NCBI GenBank assembly: GCA_007123885.1
Contig: SLGC01000016.1
Span: 1-42,333, forward strand
DNA from: Bacteroidales bacterium
GTDB taxonomy: Bacteria; Bacteroidota; Bacteroidia; Bacteroidales; PUMT01
Reading direction: 5' to 3'
Length of the DNA stretch: 42,333 nucleotides
The translations under genes were made by a program, and so were the position numbers. Every line of letters begins with the position of its first letter. The first letter of the stretch is position 1. Below, piece by piece: positions 26,934-35,933 of the stretch. The notes beneath the pieces were generated by a model. It worked only from the letters and a program-made list of their open reading frames with translations. It was not told the DNA's origin and did no database searches.

Positions 26934-27700
26934 ATTTGAAGATAACTTCTGTAAATAGAGGAACGCTAATTGTCATTTCTATCATGACATTTCTGGCTGC
27001 AGCGGGTATAATTTTCGCCCGGTCGTACTATGGCGATATCAACCGCTCGGTCGATCCAAGGGTTAAACCTGCTAAAGTATTATACGGCCGGTATAACCTT
27101 TATGCTTCGGAAAATCAGCACAACAAAGTATTTGCCTTGCTTGACAGCATAAAAGATATTTATGCTGCCGTGCCTCATTACAGGGATTCATACGAGAAAG
27201 GAGTCATCGAGAATAACCGGGCATCGGTTTATCTTATGATGGCGCTTTCAGATTCACTGAATAAAGAGTTAAGGGAAATTTATTTTGCCCTTGCCGAAAA
27301 ACATCTGCTTGCGGGGATAGAATTATATGATCGATGGCTTGACTTTTTCGGCAGTCTTGCCATGGAGAAGATATTGCTTATCGTTGAAGATGAGTTCAGG
27401 AATGATGAAATACTTTCAGTAAATGAGAATCTCGATGCAATTATCAAAAACAGGGTAAAGGAAATCCAGACTGCACAATTTGAAACAAGAAGAAGGTTGT
27501 CGGTAAGTTATACCAACCTGGGGATTATAAGACGTCATGAGAACAACCTTGAAGAGGCATATAGCTACTATACGCAAGCCCTGGATATGTGGGCCGAAAA
27601 TCATGCCGCCAAAAATAATATCAATATCCTGTTTGGCCGGCCGGTTGAAAAACAAAGCTTCATGAAGAGATTGTTCCCGCCCGACAGGAATAAGGAATGA
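26930..27700 (+). CDS. Membrane-anchored TPR-like protein
   Basis: 256 residues, overlapping the symporter stop by 4 bp. The start is uncertain: TTG at 26930, TTG at 26936, or ATG at 26984; no ATG lies at the junction. One N-terminal membrane segment (about 10-30: TLIVISIMTFLAAAGIIFAR) is followed by an all-helical domain. Residues about 185-235 contain a clear TPR-like hairpin (LGIIRRHENNLEEAYSYYTQ, then ALDMWAENHAAKNNI). I do not recognise a named family. In the operon it lies between the symporter and porin, so a periplasmic scaffold linking inner and outer membrane parts, or an assembly factor, is possible. This is inference. Confidence 0.7.
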   Translation: MNLKITSVNRGTLIVISIMTFLAAAGIIFARSYYGDINRSVDPRVKPAKVLYGRYNLYASENQHNKVFALLDSIKDIYAAVPHYRDSYEKGVIENNRASVYLMMALSDSLNKELREIYFALAEKHLLAGIELYDRWLDFFGSLAMEKILLIVEDEFRNDEILSVNENLDAIIKNRVKEIQTAQFETRRRLSVSYTNLGIIRRHENNLEEAYSYYTQALDMWAENHAAKNNINILFGRPVEKQSFMKRLFPPDRNKE

Positions 27701-27722
27701 TAGTGCGCATAAAATTATTCAT

Positions 27723-28994
27723 ATGAGAAAATGTATAATACCGGTATTTTTGTTAATAGCAATCCTGGATCCATGTTTTACAAATGCCCAGGAAAACGGG
27801 CAGGATGGTTTTGCGGTAAAATTCGGCGGATTCATAAAAAATGATTTCTTTTATGATTCCCGCCAGACGGTCGCCGCGAGAGAAGGACATTTCATGTTAT
27901 GGCCGGCAGCACCCCTATACGATCTGGAGAACAGGGACACAAATGAAGCTTCGAGTTTTAACTTTTTGTCGATCCAAACCAGGTTAAATGCTGCCATTTC
28001 TATTCCTGACGCCTTTGGAGCTAAAACTTCAGGGATGGTCGAGGGTGCATTTTTCGGTCATTCCAATCCCGATATCAACGGTTTCAGATTGAGACATGCC
28101 TGGGTAAAATTTAACTGGGATAACACCGAACTATTATTCGGACAATTCTGGAACCCCCTGTTTGTTACTTCAAACTTTCCCGATGTTGTATCCTTTAATA
28201 CAGGCTGCCCCTTCCAGCCCTTTTCAAGAAACCCCCAGGTGCGCCTCACACAAAGTCTTGGCGATTTCAGGGTTATTGCCTCGGCTCTTTCCCAACGTGA
28301 TTTTGCAAATGTCGGGCCCTGGGGTGCGTCCTCATCCTACCTGCGTAATTCAACGATACCCGACCTGCACGCGCAGGTACACTACGTGCATGGAGGTGCA
28401 GGCATATTAACACAGTTTATAACCGGGGGAGGAATTTCATACAAGAAAATCGTTCCCGAACTTCTAACTCAGCAAGGGTATATAACTGATGCAGGGGTTA
28501 CGGGAATTACCTGGATGGCTTTCGCCAGGGCCGCTTTTCAACCGGTCACGGTAAAAGCGCAATTTATTGCAGGACAAAATGTGACCGACCTTCTTATGAT
28601 CGGTGGCTACGGTATAAGCAGGATTATCAACCCGGAGAGGGGATTGGTGGAGTATGTTCCATTGCAGACCACATCATACTGGATTGATATGCATACAAAC
28701 GGACAGACGCTGCAGTTCGGTATTTTTGGAGCAATATCAGAAAACCGCGGAGCAACGGATAATCTTGCTGAAGGTACAACAGTAACGGGATTTGGAACTA
28801 ATATAAAATCAACGTACCGGGTTTCACCGAGGATCATCTTTAATTCAGGAAGAGCCCGTTTTGCCCTCGAAGGGGAATATTCGGCTGCAAATTTCGGAAC
28901 TATCGATCTGGTAAGGAACAGCAAGGGTATCCCTGTCGATGTAGACCAGGTTGCCAATTTCCGTGTACTTTTAGGTGTGTATTTATTTTTATGA
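27723..28994 (+). CDS. Outer-membrane porin, DcaP-like
   Basis: A 423-residue outer-membrane beta-barrel. The signal peptide ends near FTNAQ (about 22). The mature chain has alternating amphipathic strands (FAVKFGGFIKNDFFYDSR, NGFRLRHAWVKFNW, LLFGQFWNPLF), and the last residues LLGVYLFL form a barrel-closing strand. GFRLRHAWVKF and GQFWNP are hallmarks of DcaP-like porins, which pass small anionic organic acids. It follows the TPR protein by 22 bp. As the only predicted general porin in the window, inside a carboxylate-symporter operon, it is a good candidate for the outer-membrane entry route. Confidence 0.82.
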   Translation: MRKCIIPVFLLIAILDPCFTNAQENGQDGFAVKFGGFIKNDFFYDSRQTVAAREGHFMLWPAAPLYDLENRDTNEASSFNFLSIQTRLNAAISIPDAFGAKTSGMVEGAFFGHSNPDINGFRLRHAWVKFNWDNTELLFGQFWNPLFVTSNFPDVVSFNTGCPFQPFSRNPQVRLTQSLGDFRVIASALSQRDFANVGPWGASSSYLRNSTIPDLHAQVHYVHGGAGILTQFITGGGISYKKIVPELLTQQGYITDAGVTGITWMAFARAAFQPVTVKAQFIAGQNVTDLLMIGGYGISRIINPERGLVEYVPLQTTSYWIDMHTNGQTLQFGIFGAISENRGATDNLAEGTTVTGFGTNIKSTYRVSPRIIFNSGRARFALEGEYSAANFGTIDLVRNSKGIPVDVDQVANFRVLLGVYLFL

Positions 28995-29002
28995 TACTTT
29001 TG
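28995..29002 (+). promoter_or_regulatory. Possible internal -7 box before the phosphoesterase
   Basis: TACTTTTG fits TAnnTTTG and lies just after the porin stop. The -33 partner (TTTA, 28970-28973) is 21 bp away. Might allow separate expression of the two signalling genes. Confidence 0.25.
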
Positions 29003-29021
29003 CGGGGTTAATAAAATACTC

Positions 29022-29771
29022 ATGAAAATAGGATTGTTGTCTGATATTCATGAAGACGTTATATCATTGCAGAAAGCTCTCGATATCCTGATTCGTAAAA
29101 GTTGTGCCCCGATAGTTTGTCTTGGCGACATTACCGGGTTTTCCAATCCCTACTACCCGTTTGGCGACACCAGGGATGCAAATGCCTGTATCGATCTTAT
29201 AAGGCAAAACTGCCAGGTAGTTTTATCAGGCAATCATGATCTTTATACGGCAGGAAAATTAACCGGGTTCAGGTCGGGTATTGAGTATCCTGCTGACTGG
29301 TTCAGCAGGAAGATATGTGAAAGAACCGGTTTGCTCGGAGATAAAATATGGCTGTATGAAAAAGAAATCATGCCTGAGCTGACTGATGAGAACAGAGATT
29401 ATTTAAAAGCACTCCCGGAATACCATATTTTAAACACTGATGATGGTCTGAATATTCTGCTAAGCCATTTTATTTATCCTGATATTTCAGGATCTTTAAG
29501 AAAAAGGATCGATGATATTTGCGATTACCGCAGTCATTTCTCGTTTATGCTGCAAAACAATTGTAACTTGTCCTTTGCCGGGCATATGCATAAAGAGGGA
29601 TTTGAAATAGTCAACAAAACAGGATGCAGGGAATATGGGTTTGAAAAAAGAATTCTTAAACGAACCGGTTCATTTATCGGTTTGCCTTCGGTAGCCCGGA
29701 GCAGGAACAGAAACGGGATTGCGGTTTTTGACACAGAAAGTTTTGAGCTGGAAACTATAAGACTGAAATAA
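29022..29771 (+). CDS. Calcineurin-like metallophosphoesterase
   Basis: A 249-residue cytoplasmic phosphoesterase. The di-metal motifs are complete: D8-x-H10 (LLSDIHED), GD (D36 in CLGDITG), GNHD (N71-H72-D73), a late His (LLSHF) and G-H-x-H (FAGHMHKEG). Family members hydrolyse phosphomonoesters, phosphodiesters or nucleotides such as cyclic nucleotides; this short form resembles YfcE/MJ0936-like proteins. It sits 27 bp after the porin and 81 bp before a DUF294 nucleotidyltransferase receptor. In other bacteria DUF294 proteins often sit beside a DnaQ-like exonuclease; here a phosphoesterase occupies that place. Whether it reverses the nucleotidyltransferase reaction is a hypothesis. Confidence 0.88.
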   Translation: MKIGLLSDIHEDVISLQKALDILIRKSCAPIVCLGDITGFSNPYYPFGDTRDANACIDLIRQNCQVVLSGNHDLYTAGKLTGFRSGIEYPADWFSRKICERTGLLGDKIWLYEKEIMPELTDENRDYLKALPEYHILNTDDGLNILLSHFIYPDISGSLRKRIDDICDYRSHFSFMLQNNCNLSFAGHMHKEGFEIVNKTGCREYGFEKRILKRTGSFIGLPSVARSRNRNGIAVFDTESFELETIRLK

Positions 29772-29852
29772 AACGTTTTTAATGACGGGTACATCTGTCT
29801 GAATTGCGGGGGACCGTAACGGATCATTAATAAAGGAATCAATTAAAATATC

Positions 29853-32312
29853 ATGAAGAGGGTATTTATCGCTAAAGTAATCGTGCCGGCCGTAATGGTT
29901 ATCGTACTTTTTGTTACCCTGTATTCAATGGTTTTCCTTCCAATGGTCGAAAAGGGATTCATGGACCGGAAAAAAGAGATGATAAGGGAATTGACCAATT
30001 CGGTTTGGAGCGTCATTGACGAATACCATCAGGAAATTGAAAGGGGAAATCTTTCTGAAGAGATGGCAAGGGAAATGGCAGTGAACAGGGTGAAATTTAT
30101 CAGGTATGGGGATGAAGGCAAAGATTATTTCTGGATCACAGACATGGAGCCAGTAATGATAATGCACCCTTACCGTACCGAATTAAACGGTGCGAATATT
30201 TCTGAATATACCGATCCCCAGGGGACCATGCTGTTTGCCGAGGCGGTTGAGAAAGTCAGGGATACCGGAGACGGCTATATAGATTACTGGTGGCAATGGA
30301 AAGATGACAGCACCAGGATTGTTCCCAAACTTTCGTACGTCAGAGGCTTTGAGCCATGGAACTGGATAGTTGGTACAGGTATTTACCTTGAGGATGTAAA
30401 GGATGAGATGAACATGATAAGAGGAAGCCTTGTCAGGACCACTCTTCTTTTCGCTGTACTCATCGCTGCAATAGTTTTTTATATTACCCGGCAAAGCTTG
30501 GTTACAGAACGGGGGCGTATCGATGCCGAGGAAAAACTCAAACAATCCCGTCTGAAATACAAAAAGCTTGTGGAAGCTTCTACCGAAAGTACAATGATGT
30601 GGCTTAACGGCTCATTGATTTATTTTAACAAGCCGATCCTTGAGCGTACGGAATACTCTGAACAGGAGCTCCTGACGAAGAGTATGGGTGAATTGTTCTG
30701 CCTGCAAAATGGCGTCATTGAAGAATTTTGCCATACCATCGATCAAACCCGTAACACCGAAGCCATGCTTATTACCAGGAAAGGTGAAAAGGTTGGTGTT
30801 GTGTTAACGGTATCGAGAATAGAAATTAACGACAGGCAGGGATTCATTTTTATAGTTAAGGAGGTAACACGTCATCTGCTCAGGGATAAATCGGTCCAGA
30901 TGCTTCAGGAGGAGATGCGGTCTTCCATGCTGCTTATGAACTCGCCGGTCAGGATGTTTGTCCGCGGTCCCGAAAAGATTGACATGGACCAGTCTATTTA
31001 TGAAGCAGCTGACATAATGGGCAGGAAGCAGACAGATTTGCTTTTTGTAACAAGAAAAAGGAAGGAGATAATCGGCATTTTGTATAATGATATTATTATC
31101 TCAGGGATCGTGGCAGGCAGAATGGATCATGACACGAAGGTTTTTAATGTGATGAGGTCACCTGTTAAATATATCCGGGAAAATCTTCCGCTTTTCGAGG
31201 CACTGTTATTAATGGAAAATGAAGACCTGGAATACCTGGCCGTGAGGAATGACGAGCTACAGGTAACTGGATACATTGGGAAAAAAGAGCTTCTCGAAGC
31301 GCAGCAGAACCACTCGCTGATATTGATCAGGAAAATTGAAAAGGCTGAGACGATCGGCCAACTTCAATCATTATATGATAAGCTGCCCGGAATAATATCC
31401 CTGCTTCTTGGCAATGATTCAAATTACCGGAATATAGCACAGGTTTCAACGGCCGTATCAGATGCAGTAACTAGAAGGTTGATTGAACTTACAATTGAAC
31501 GGACAGGTGCCCCGCCTGCCGGCTTCGCCTTTGTTTCTCTTGGAAGTGAAGGAAGAGAAGAACAGACGCTTAAGACAGACCAGGATAATGCTCTCATATA
31601 TGAGGGTGAGAAAACTAACGAGGCTGATGAATATTTTCACGAACTGTCTGAAAGCATTAACAAAGGGTTAAACGATATTGGCTACGATTATTGCAGGGGG
31701 AAAATAATGGCGGGCAATCCCCGGTGGTGTCAGCCGGTATCAGTGTGGAAGGAATATTTTAGCGAGTGGGTCGAGAATAGTGATCCTGAAAGTATCCTTG
31801 ACACCTCCGTTTTTTTTGACCTGCGTTATGTTTATGGCGACAGGTCGCTGGTTGATGAACTAAAAAAAGAGATAACAACCATAACCGATTCCAGGGCGGT
31901 TTTTTATACCCATTTGGCCCAATCGGTGCTCCGGCATAAAACGGTCACCTATTCAGAGAAACAGGAAACCCTTGATCTGAAAAGGGCAATAATGCCGATA
32001 GTTGGTTTTGCAAGGGTTTATGCCTTGAAGAATAATGTGCACGAAACAAATACCATTTACCGGTTGAAAGGGATAATTGGTCTGGAAAAAATCAGCAAGT
32101 CATTCGTTGAAGAAATTATCGAGGCCTACCAGTATCTGATGTTCCTGAGATTCAGGCTGCAAACACAGAAAATTCTTTCCAATGAAAAGCCTGATAATCT
32201 TTTGAGGCCCGATGAACTGTCCAATATCGAAAAGGCTGCCCTCAAGACTGTTTTATCAGGAATTACATCAATACATACACAGCTGAGTTTCGATTTTGAT
32301 GTGACGATATAA
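29853..32312 (+). CDS. Cache-PAS-CBS-DUF294 nucleotidyltransferase membrane receptor
   Basis: An 819-residue inner-membrane signal protein. TM1 is at about 8-30; a periplasmic single-Cache domain at about 34-185 (DYFWITDMEPVMIMHP, VPKLSYVRGF, WNWIVGTGIYLEDV); TM2 at about 192-213; a PAS-like domain at about 230-345; a CBS pair at about 360-480; a DUF294 nucleotidyltransferase at about 500-645; and DUF294_C at about 675-815. The catalytic motif GSEGREEQTLKTDQDN (about 564-579) has the G-S and D-x-D of the pol-beta/GlnD-like superfamily, so it should be active. Cache domains often bind small carboxylates, which fits the symporter in the same cluster. DUF294 and acetate symporters are known neighbours elsewhere, but usually the DUF294 protein is soluble. 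The target of nucleotidyl transfer is unknown. Confidence 0.88.
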   Translation: MKRVFIAKVIVPAVMVIVLFVTLYSMVFLPMVEKGFMDRKKEMIRELTNSVWSVIDEYHQEIERGNLSEEMAREMAVNRVKFIRYGDEGKDYFWITDMEPVMIMHPYRTELNGANISEYTDPQGTMLFAEAVEKVRDTGDGYIDYWWQWKDDSTRIVPKLSYVRGFEPWNWIVGTGIYLEDVKDEMNMIRGSLVRTTLLFAVLIAAIVFYITRQSLVTERGRIDAEEKLKQSRLKYKKLVEASTESTMMWLNGSLIYFNKPILERTEYSEQELLTKSMGELFCLQNGVIEEFCHTIDQTRNTEAMLITRKGEKVGVVLTVSRIEINDRQGFIFIVKEVTRHLLRDKSVQMLQEEMRSSMLLMNSPVRMFVRGPEKIDMDQSIYEAADIMGRKQTDLLFVTRKRKEIIGILYNDIIISGIVAGRMDHDTKVFNVMRSPVKYIRENLPLFEALLLMENEDLEYLAVRNDELQVTGYIGKKELLEAQQNHSLILIRKIEKAETIGQLQSLYDKLPGIISLLLGNDSNYRNIAQVSTAVSDAVTRRLIELTIERTGAPPAGFAFVSLGSEGREEQTLKTDQDNALIYEGEKTNEADEYFHELSESINKGLNDIGYDYCRGKIMAGNPRWCQPVSVWKEYFSEWVENSDPESILDTSVFFDLRYVYGDRSLVDELKKEITTITDSRAVFYTHLAQSVLRHKTVTYSEKQETLDLKRAIMPIVGFARVYALKNNVHETNTIYRLKGIIGLEKISKSFVEEIIEAYQYLMFLRFRLQTQKILSNEKPDNLLRPDELSNIEKAALKTVLSGITSIHTQLSFDFDVTI

Positions 32313-32356
32313 GCTGAACAAACCGGAACAACCCGAAGATACTTCCCTGGTTCGGC

Positions 32357-33205
32357 TTAAGGAATGTGAATTTTACTGGCAGATGATACAGATGAGACCT
32401 GGAAAAAGCCCCTGGCCCCCTCGCTCAGGTTGGTGGGGATATTGGCGGGAGGGGCTCCGGCAAAAGGATTGCCGGAAAGCTCGGACTGGGAAAAGAAATC
32501 ATTATAAAAATTGTATTGTTCCCTTGATATGCTTCTCATTTTAAGGGTAATTTTGTCTCCACGGCTTAAATCGCTCCGTCGTATTGGCCTGATATACATT
32601 GACGTATAACCCTTAAGATGTGTATCATTAATAACGGTTTTTTGCGACGGGGTATACGTTTGGATGTCATCGTTGACATAAAGGTTTATAAGATAAAAGT
32701 TTCCCCGGTCAGGTAAATTTTCAAAATGAATATATATATCAATCAGTTCTTCATTTATTATTCCCAGGCGTGAAAGAAGATTGACCCTGGTCGTGACCGA
32801 ATCGATTTCTGGAACAGGTTTTATGGTGCTGCTGGCGGTATATGTCCCGCCTGCATCATGGACGGTAAGGTAATATTTATTACCTGTTACCAGGGATGAA
32901 CTCAGTTCATAATTATAATATCTTTCCTTGTGGGAGTTCTTTTGGGTAAAGTAATAATTTTTTTTGCCGTCAGTGATCAAAACAACTGCATCACTGGCGG
33001 GAAACCACTTTCCGGAATCATAAAAGGATGTGGAATGGCGCAGCCTTACCTCCTGCCTGACGCCGGAATCATCTATATTGGCCTCTACAATAAGATACTT
33101 ACCCTCTGTGTCAGATAAATCAAGTATGACATTCTTCTCACATGAAAGAAGAACGACAGCCAGAAAAAATACTAATAACCCGGTTATATATTTTATAAAA
33201 TCCAT
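32357..33205 (-). CDS. DUF4249 lipoprotein
   Basis: A 282-residue lipoprotein (lipobox LLSC, C22) of the DUF4249 family. Typical features are the start EKNVILDLSDTEGKYLIVEA, an Ig-like N-terminal beta-sandwich (VVLITDGKKNYYF), and the segment KYYLTVHDAGGTYTASSTIK. Members sit next to TonB-dependent receptors in Bacteroidota, where they are thought to act with the receptor at the outer membrane. Here it follows the receptor with a 5-bp gap, so the two are one operon. The C-terminus (GFFQVSSVSSASKIHIP) is complete. The ligand is unknown. It converges on the DUF294 receptor gene with 44 bp between stops. Confidence 0.85.
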   Translation of the reverse strand: MDFIKYITGLLVFFLAVVLLSCEKNVILDLSDTEGKYLIVEANIDDSGVRQEVRLRHSTSFYDSGKWFPASDAVVLITDGKKNYYFTQKNSHKERYYNYELSSSLVTGNKYYLTVHDAGGTYTASSTIKPVPEIDSVTTRVNLLSRLGIINEELIDIYIHFENLPDRGNFYLINLYVNDDIQTYTPSQKTVINDTHLKGYTSMYIRPIRRSDLSRGDKITLKMRSISREQYNFYNDFFSQSELSGNPFAGAPPANIPTNLSEGARGFFQVSSVSSASKIHIP

Positions 33206-33210
33206 AACTC

Positions 33211-35559
33211 TTAAAAATTAAAATTCCACGTGACTGAGGGAAGAGGACCGGGAATATATAGGAACGAAGTACTCTGGGTGCTGTAGTCTGCGCTTCTGTT
33301 GAATGACACTGAAATGGGATTGATTCTCCCGTACACGTTAAAAATCGCGAAATACCAGGTACTGCTGAATCTCCTGGTTCCTTCATCTCCTCCGGGGGAA
33401 TACCTGAATGAAATGTCGAGCCTGTGATAATCGGGAAGGTTGCCGGAGTTCCTCCCGGCAAATATGGGGGCCGTATCCCCCTGATACCGCATTGTTCCTA
33501 CAGGAAAAGTGAATGCCCTGCCTGATGAATATACAAAATTCATAGACATGCTAAGTCTGTCATTAACCAGATATCCACCTGAAAAGCTGAAATCATGACG
33601 CCTGTCATTTGGGGAATAATAAGATCTCCCCTCATTTATTCCATCAATTTTTCTCCTGGTCCTGGACCAGGTATATCCTGCAAAACCGTTAAACCGGTCG
33701 CCTTCCCCCCTGACCATGAATTCATAACCGTACGACCATCCTTTACCTATCCTTAGTTGGCTTTCAATAAACTCATTCCCAAGGATCTCGGCATTATCAA
33801 TAACGTCTGAAATATTATTGATATCCTTGTAGTAGATTTCAACTGAAGTCTCGATCCGGTTTGAAAGAAAATTTCTGAAATACCCCAGTGCCAGTTGATC
33901 TGCTGTCTGAGGCGGAATATTATTGCTGCTGATATGCCAGACATCATAAGGTACCACTGACTGAGCACTCTGGGTTTGCTGAATGTACTGCATCATCCTG
34001 TTATAGCCGGCCTTCACCGAGCTGTTCTCACCGAGTCTGACACGAAGGCTTAAGCGGGGTTCCAGGCCATTAAACCTGTCATACAAATGACCTTTTTCAA
34101 GGATAAGTGTATCGGTCACCTCCCATTGCAAAGGATTTCCTTTATAGAACCCGTATTGTTTCCCGGGGCCTGTAACCTGAAAGAGCGACATCCTGATCCC
34201 GTAGTCAAGTGCCAGCCGGTCATCCCATAAGCTCTGTTTGTTCATTAAATAAACGCCATGTTCAAAGGCATTTGAAGGTGACATTGGGCGATTTATCGCG
34301 GTTGCTTCCTCAAAATCAAGATTCAGGCTACCCGGAACAAGATTGTGATACATGCTGCTTGTCCCGAACGAGATACTGCTGTTCTGGCCTGGCAGGTATG
34401 TAAATTCACTCTGAAGGTTAATATTGCTTAAGGCTGATTGCCAGCTGAGTGTTGATGGTTCAATATCTCCGGAGATGTTAAATCCATAACTGCTGTACGA
34501 CAGCGAAACATTCCCGCTGAAAGAGCCGGAAAACATCCTTAGCCACCGGATACTGCCCATGGTATTCCCCCAATCAGATGCAAAAATATCGCGGAAGGCA
34601 GTAATATCACGTCCGTGATAGATCGAAAAAGAAACATGGTTTCTTTCGCCAATAACGTAGGTGAGCTTAGAATTGATATCATAAAAATATAGCCGGGTCT
34701 CCCTCTGGTTTTCATCCGGGGAGAGTTTAAGAAACAAATCGGCATAGGTTCTCCTTCCTGCAAAAATAAAACTGCTTTTTCCCCTTTGTATTGGTCCCTC
34801 GGCACTCAACCGGCTGGAAATAAGACCAATTCCTCCACTGAATTTATAGTTTTCAATATTCCCCTGTTTCATCTTTACATCAAGGACCGATGATAATCTG
34901 CCACCATAGGAAGGATGGATGCTTCCCTTGTAAAGCTTAACATCGTTGATGGCGTCAGGATTGAAAACGGAGAATAAGCCTAACATGCGTGAAGCATTAT
35001 ATATCTGTGCATTGTCAAGCAAAATCAGGTTCTGGTCAGCATCGCCTCCGCGGACAAAAAAACCGGTGTTGCCGTCGCCGGCCGATAAGACCCCAGGCAA
35101 TAATTGTATCGTTTTAAGTACGTCAACCTCACCCAGAAACGCCGGAATATTTCGGATTGTATTCATATCCATCGAAATGGTTCCCATTTCAGTGTTTTGG
35201 GTATCCTGAATTGACTGATCGAAACTCATAGTTACCTCTTCAAGCTGCAGGTTTTCCCTGGCAAGTTGAACATTCAGGGAAAGATGATCATTCAGGGAGA
35301 TCAAATGCTCCTGCGTCTCGTAGCCAATGAAGGAAAATTTTATTTTATGACTGCCCGTGCTCAGGGAAAGACGGTAATGTCCGATCGAATCGCTTACTAC
35401 GCCTATTTTCCGCACATCCTCGTATACATTGACGCCGGCAAGAGTTTCACCCGTCTCTTTATCGGTCACTCTACCTGTGATAGAATAATCTTGTCCCAAT
35501 GACACAAGTGTTGGTAAAAAAAGAAGAATGAATATATTTATTGATCCCGGAATACTCAT
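33211..35559 (-). CDS. TonB-dependent receptor with carboxypeptidase-like N-terminal domain
   Basis: A 782-residue outer-membrane receptor. A signal peptide (about 1-23) is followed by a carboxypeptidase-regulatory-like domain (about 24-105: SITGRVTDKETGETLAGVNV, KIKFSFIGYETQE), a plug (about 130-230: LKTIQLLPGV, FFVRGGDADQNLILLDNAQI) and a barrel that ends in VTWNFNF with the terminal Phe. It lacks the long SusC-type architecture and has a DUF4249 partner in place of SusD, so it probably takes up a non-glycan ligand, for example a metal complex, cofactor or peptide. No clear promoter was seen in the 250 bp upstream. Substrate unknown. Confidence 0.9.
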   Translation of the reverse strand: MSIPGSINIFILLFLPTLVSLGQDYSITGRVTDKETGETLAGVNVYEDVRKIGVVSDSIGHYRLSLSTGSHKIKFSFIGYETQEHLISLNDHLSLNVQLARENLQLEEVTMSFDQSIQDTQNTEMGTISMDMNTIRNIPAFLGEVDVLKTIQLLPGVLSAGDGNTGFFVRGGDADQNLILLDNAQIYNASRMLGLFSVFNPDAINDVKLYKGSIHPSYGGRLSSVLDVKMKQGNIENYKFSGGIGLISSRLSAEGPIQRGKSSFIFAGRRTYADLFLKLSPDENQRETRLYFYDINSKLTYVIGERNHVSFSIYHGRDITAFRDIFASDWGNTMGSIRWLRMFSGSFSGNVSLSYSSYGFNISGDIEPSTLSWQSALSNINLQSEFTYLPGQNSSISFGTSSMYHNLVPGSLNLDFEEATAINRPMSPSNAFEHGVYLMNKQSLWDDRLALDYGIRMSLFQVTGPGKQYGFYKGNPLQWEVTDTLILEKGHLYDRFNGLEPRLSLRVRLGENSSVKAGYNRMMQYIQQTQSAQSVVPYDVWHISSNNIPPQTADQLALGYFRNFLSNRIETSVEIYYKDINNISDVIDNAEILGNEFIESQLRIGKGWSYGYEFMVRGEGDRFNGFAGYTWSRTRRKIDGINEGRSYYSPNDRRHDFSFSGGYLVNDRLSMSMNFVYSSGRAFTFPVGTMRYQGDTAPIFAGRNSGNLPDYHRLDISFRYSPGGDEGTRRFSSTWYFAIFNVYGRINPISVSFNRSADYSTQSTSFLYIPGPLPSVTWNFNF

Positions 35560-35576
35560 CTCATTTCTGAAAGTTA

Positions 35577-35623
35577 CAAGTCAGGATAAAACCTAAAAAC
35601 AAGTCAGGAATAAAACCTAAAAA
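35577..35623. repeat. Short tandem repeat upstream of the TonB receptor
   Basis: Two adjacent copies of a 23-24 bp unit (CAAGTCAGG, then A/AA, then TAAAACCTAAAAA) at 35577-35599 and 35600-35623, differing by one inserted A. They lie 18 bp upstream of the receptor start, inside its likely leader. Confidence 0.6.
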
Positions 35624-35751
35624 TTAAATGCTGAAAAGGGGCAAGTGAAATGGCACAACTAATGGATCCATCTTCCACCCATCTGCCAATTGCCGCATGA
35701 AGCTGAGGCTTTATTATAAATTTATGACATTTATATGGGATAACAAATGTT

Positions 35752-35770
35752 TCTAAAAAATGTTTTTAGA
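35752..35770. promoter_or_regulatory. AT-rich perfect palindrome
   Basis: TCTAAAAA, ATG, TTTTTAGA: an 8-bp perfect dyad with a 3-nt centre, about 190 bp upstream of the TonB receptor start. It could be an operator or a bidirectional terminator-like hairpin. Confidence 0.35.
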
Positions 35771-35810
35771 TGTTAACCTCAAAAAACAACCATTTCCAGA
35801 TGTGGGTTAA

Positions 35811-35933
35811 AGGGGTTTGCCCGCAAGGCCATGCATCTATCCCTCCGGTAATCTAACCAGTAACTGAACAACCAAAATAAAAATGTGCCTTGCCGTTAAG
35901 GCAAGACACATTCGTTGCGACCCCGGAGGGATT
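35811..35933. repeat. 132-bp tandem repeat, copy 1 (carries tRNA 3' fragment)
   Basis: Copy 1 matches 35943-36065 over 123 bp with one substitution (GAACAACC against GAATAACC); the period is 132 bp. Its end, GACCCCGGAGGGATT, is the 3' part of the tRNA-Arg gene (T-arm and acceptor), so this copy holds a truncated tRNA end plus the terminator hairpin (35874-35910). After ATT the copies diverge: here GATGCATGC follows, while copy 2 continues into the intact tRNA. Confidence 0.88.

Noticed and set aside
33211..35559. SusC-type glycan receptor
   Set aside because: It is shorter than SusC proteins, there is no SusD gene, and the partner is a DUF4249 protein.
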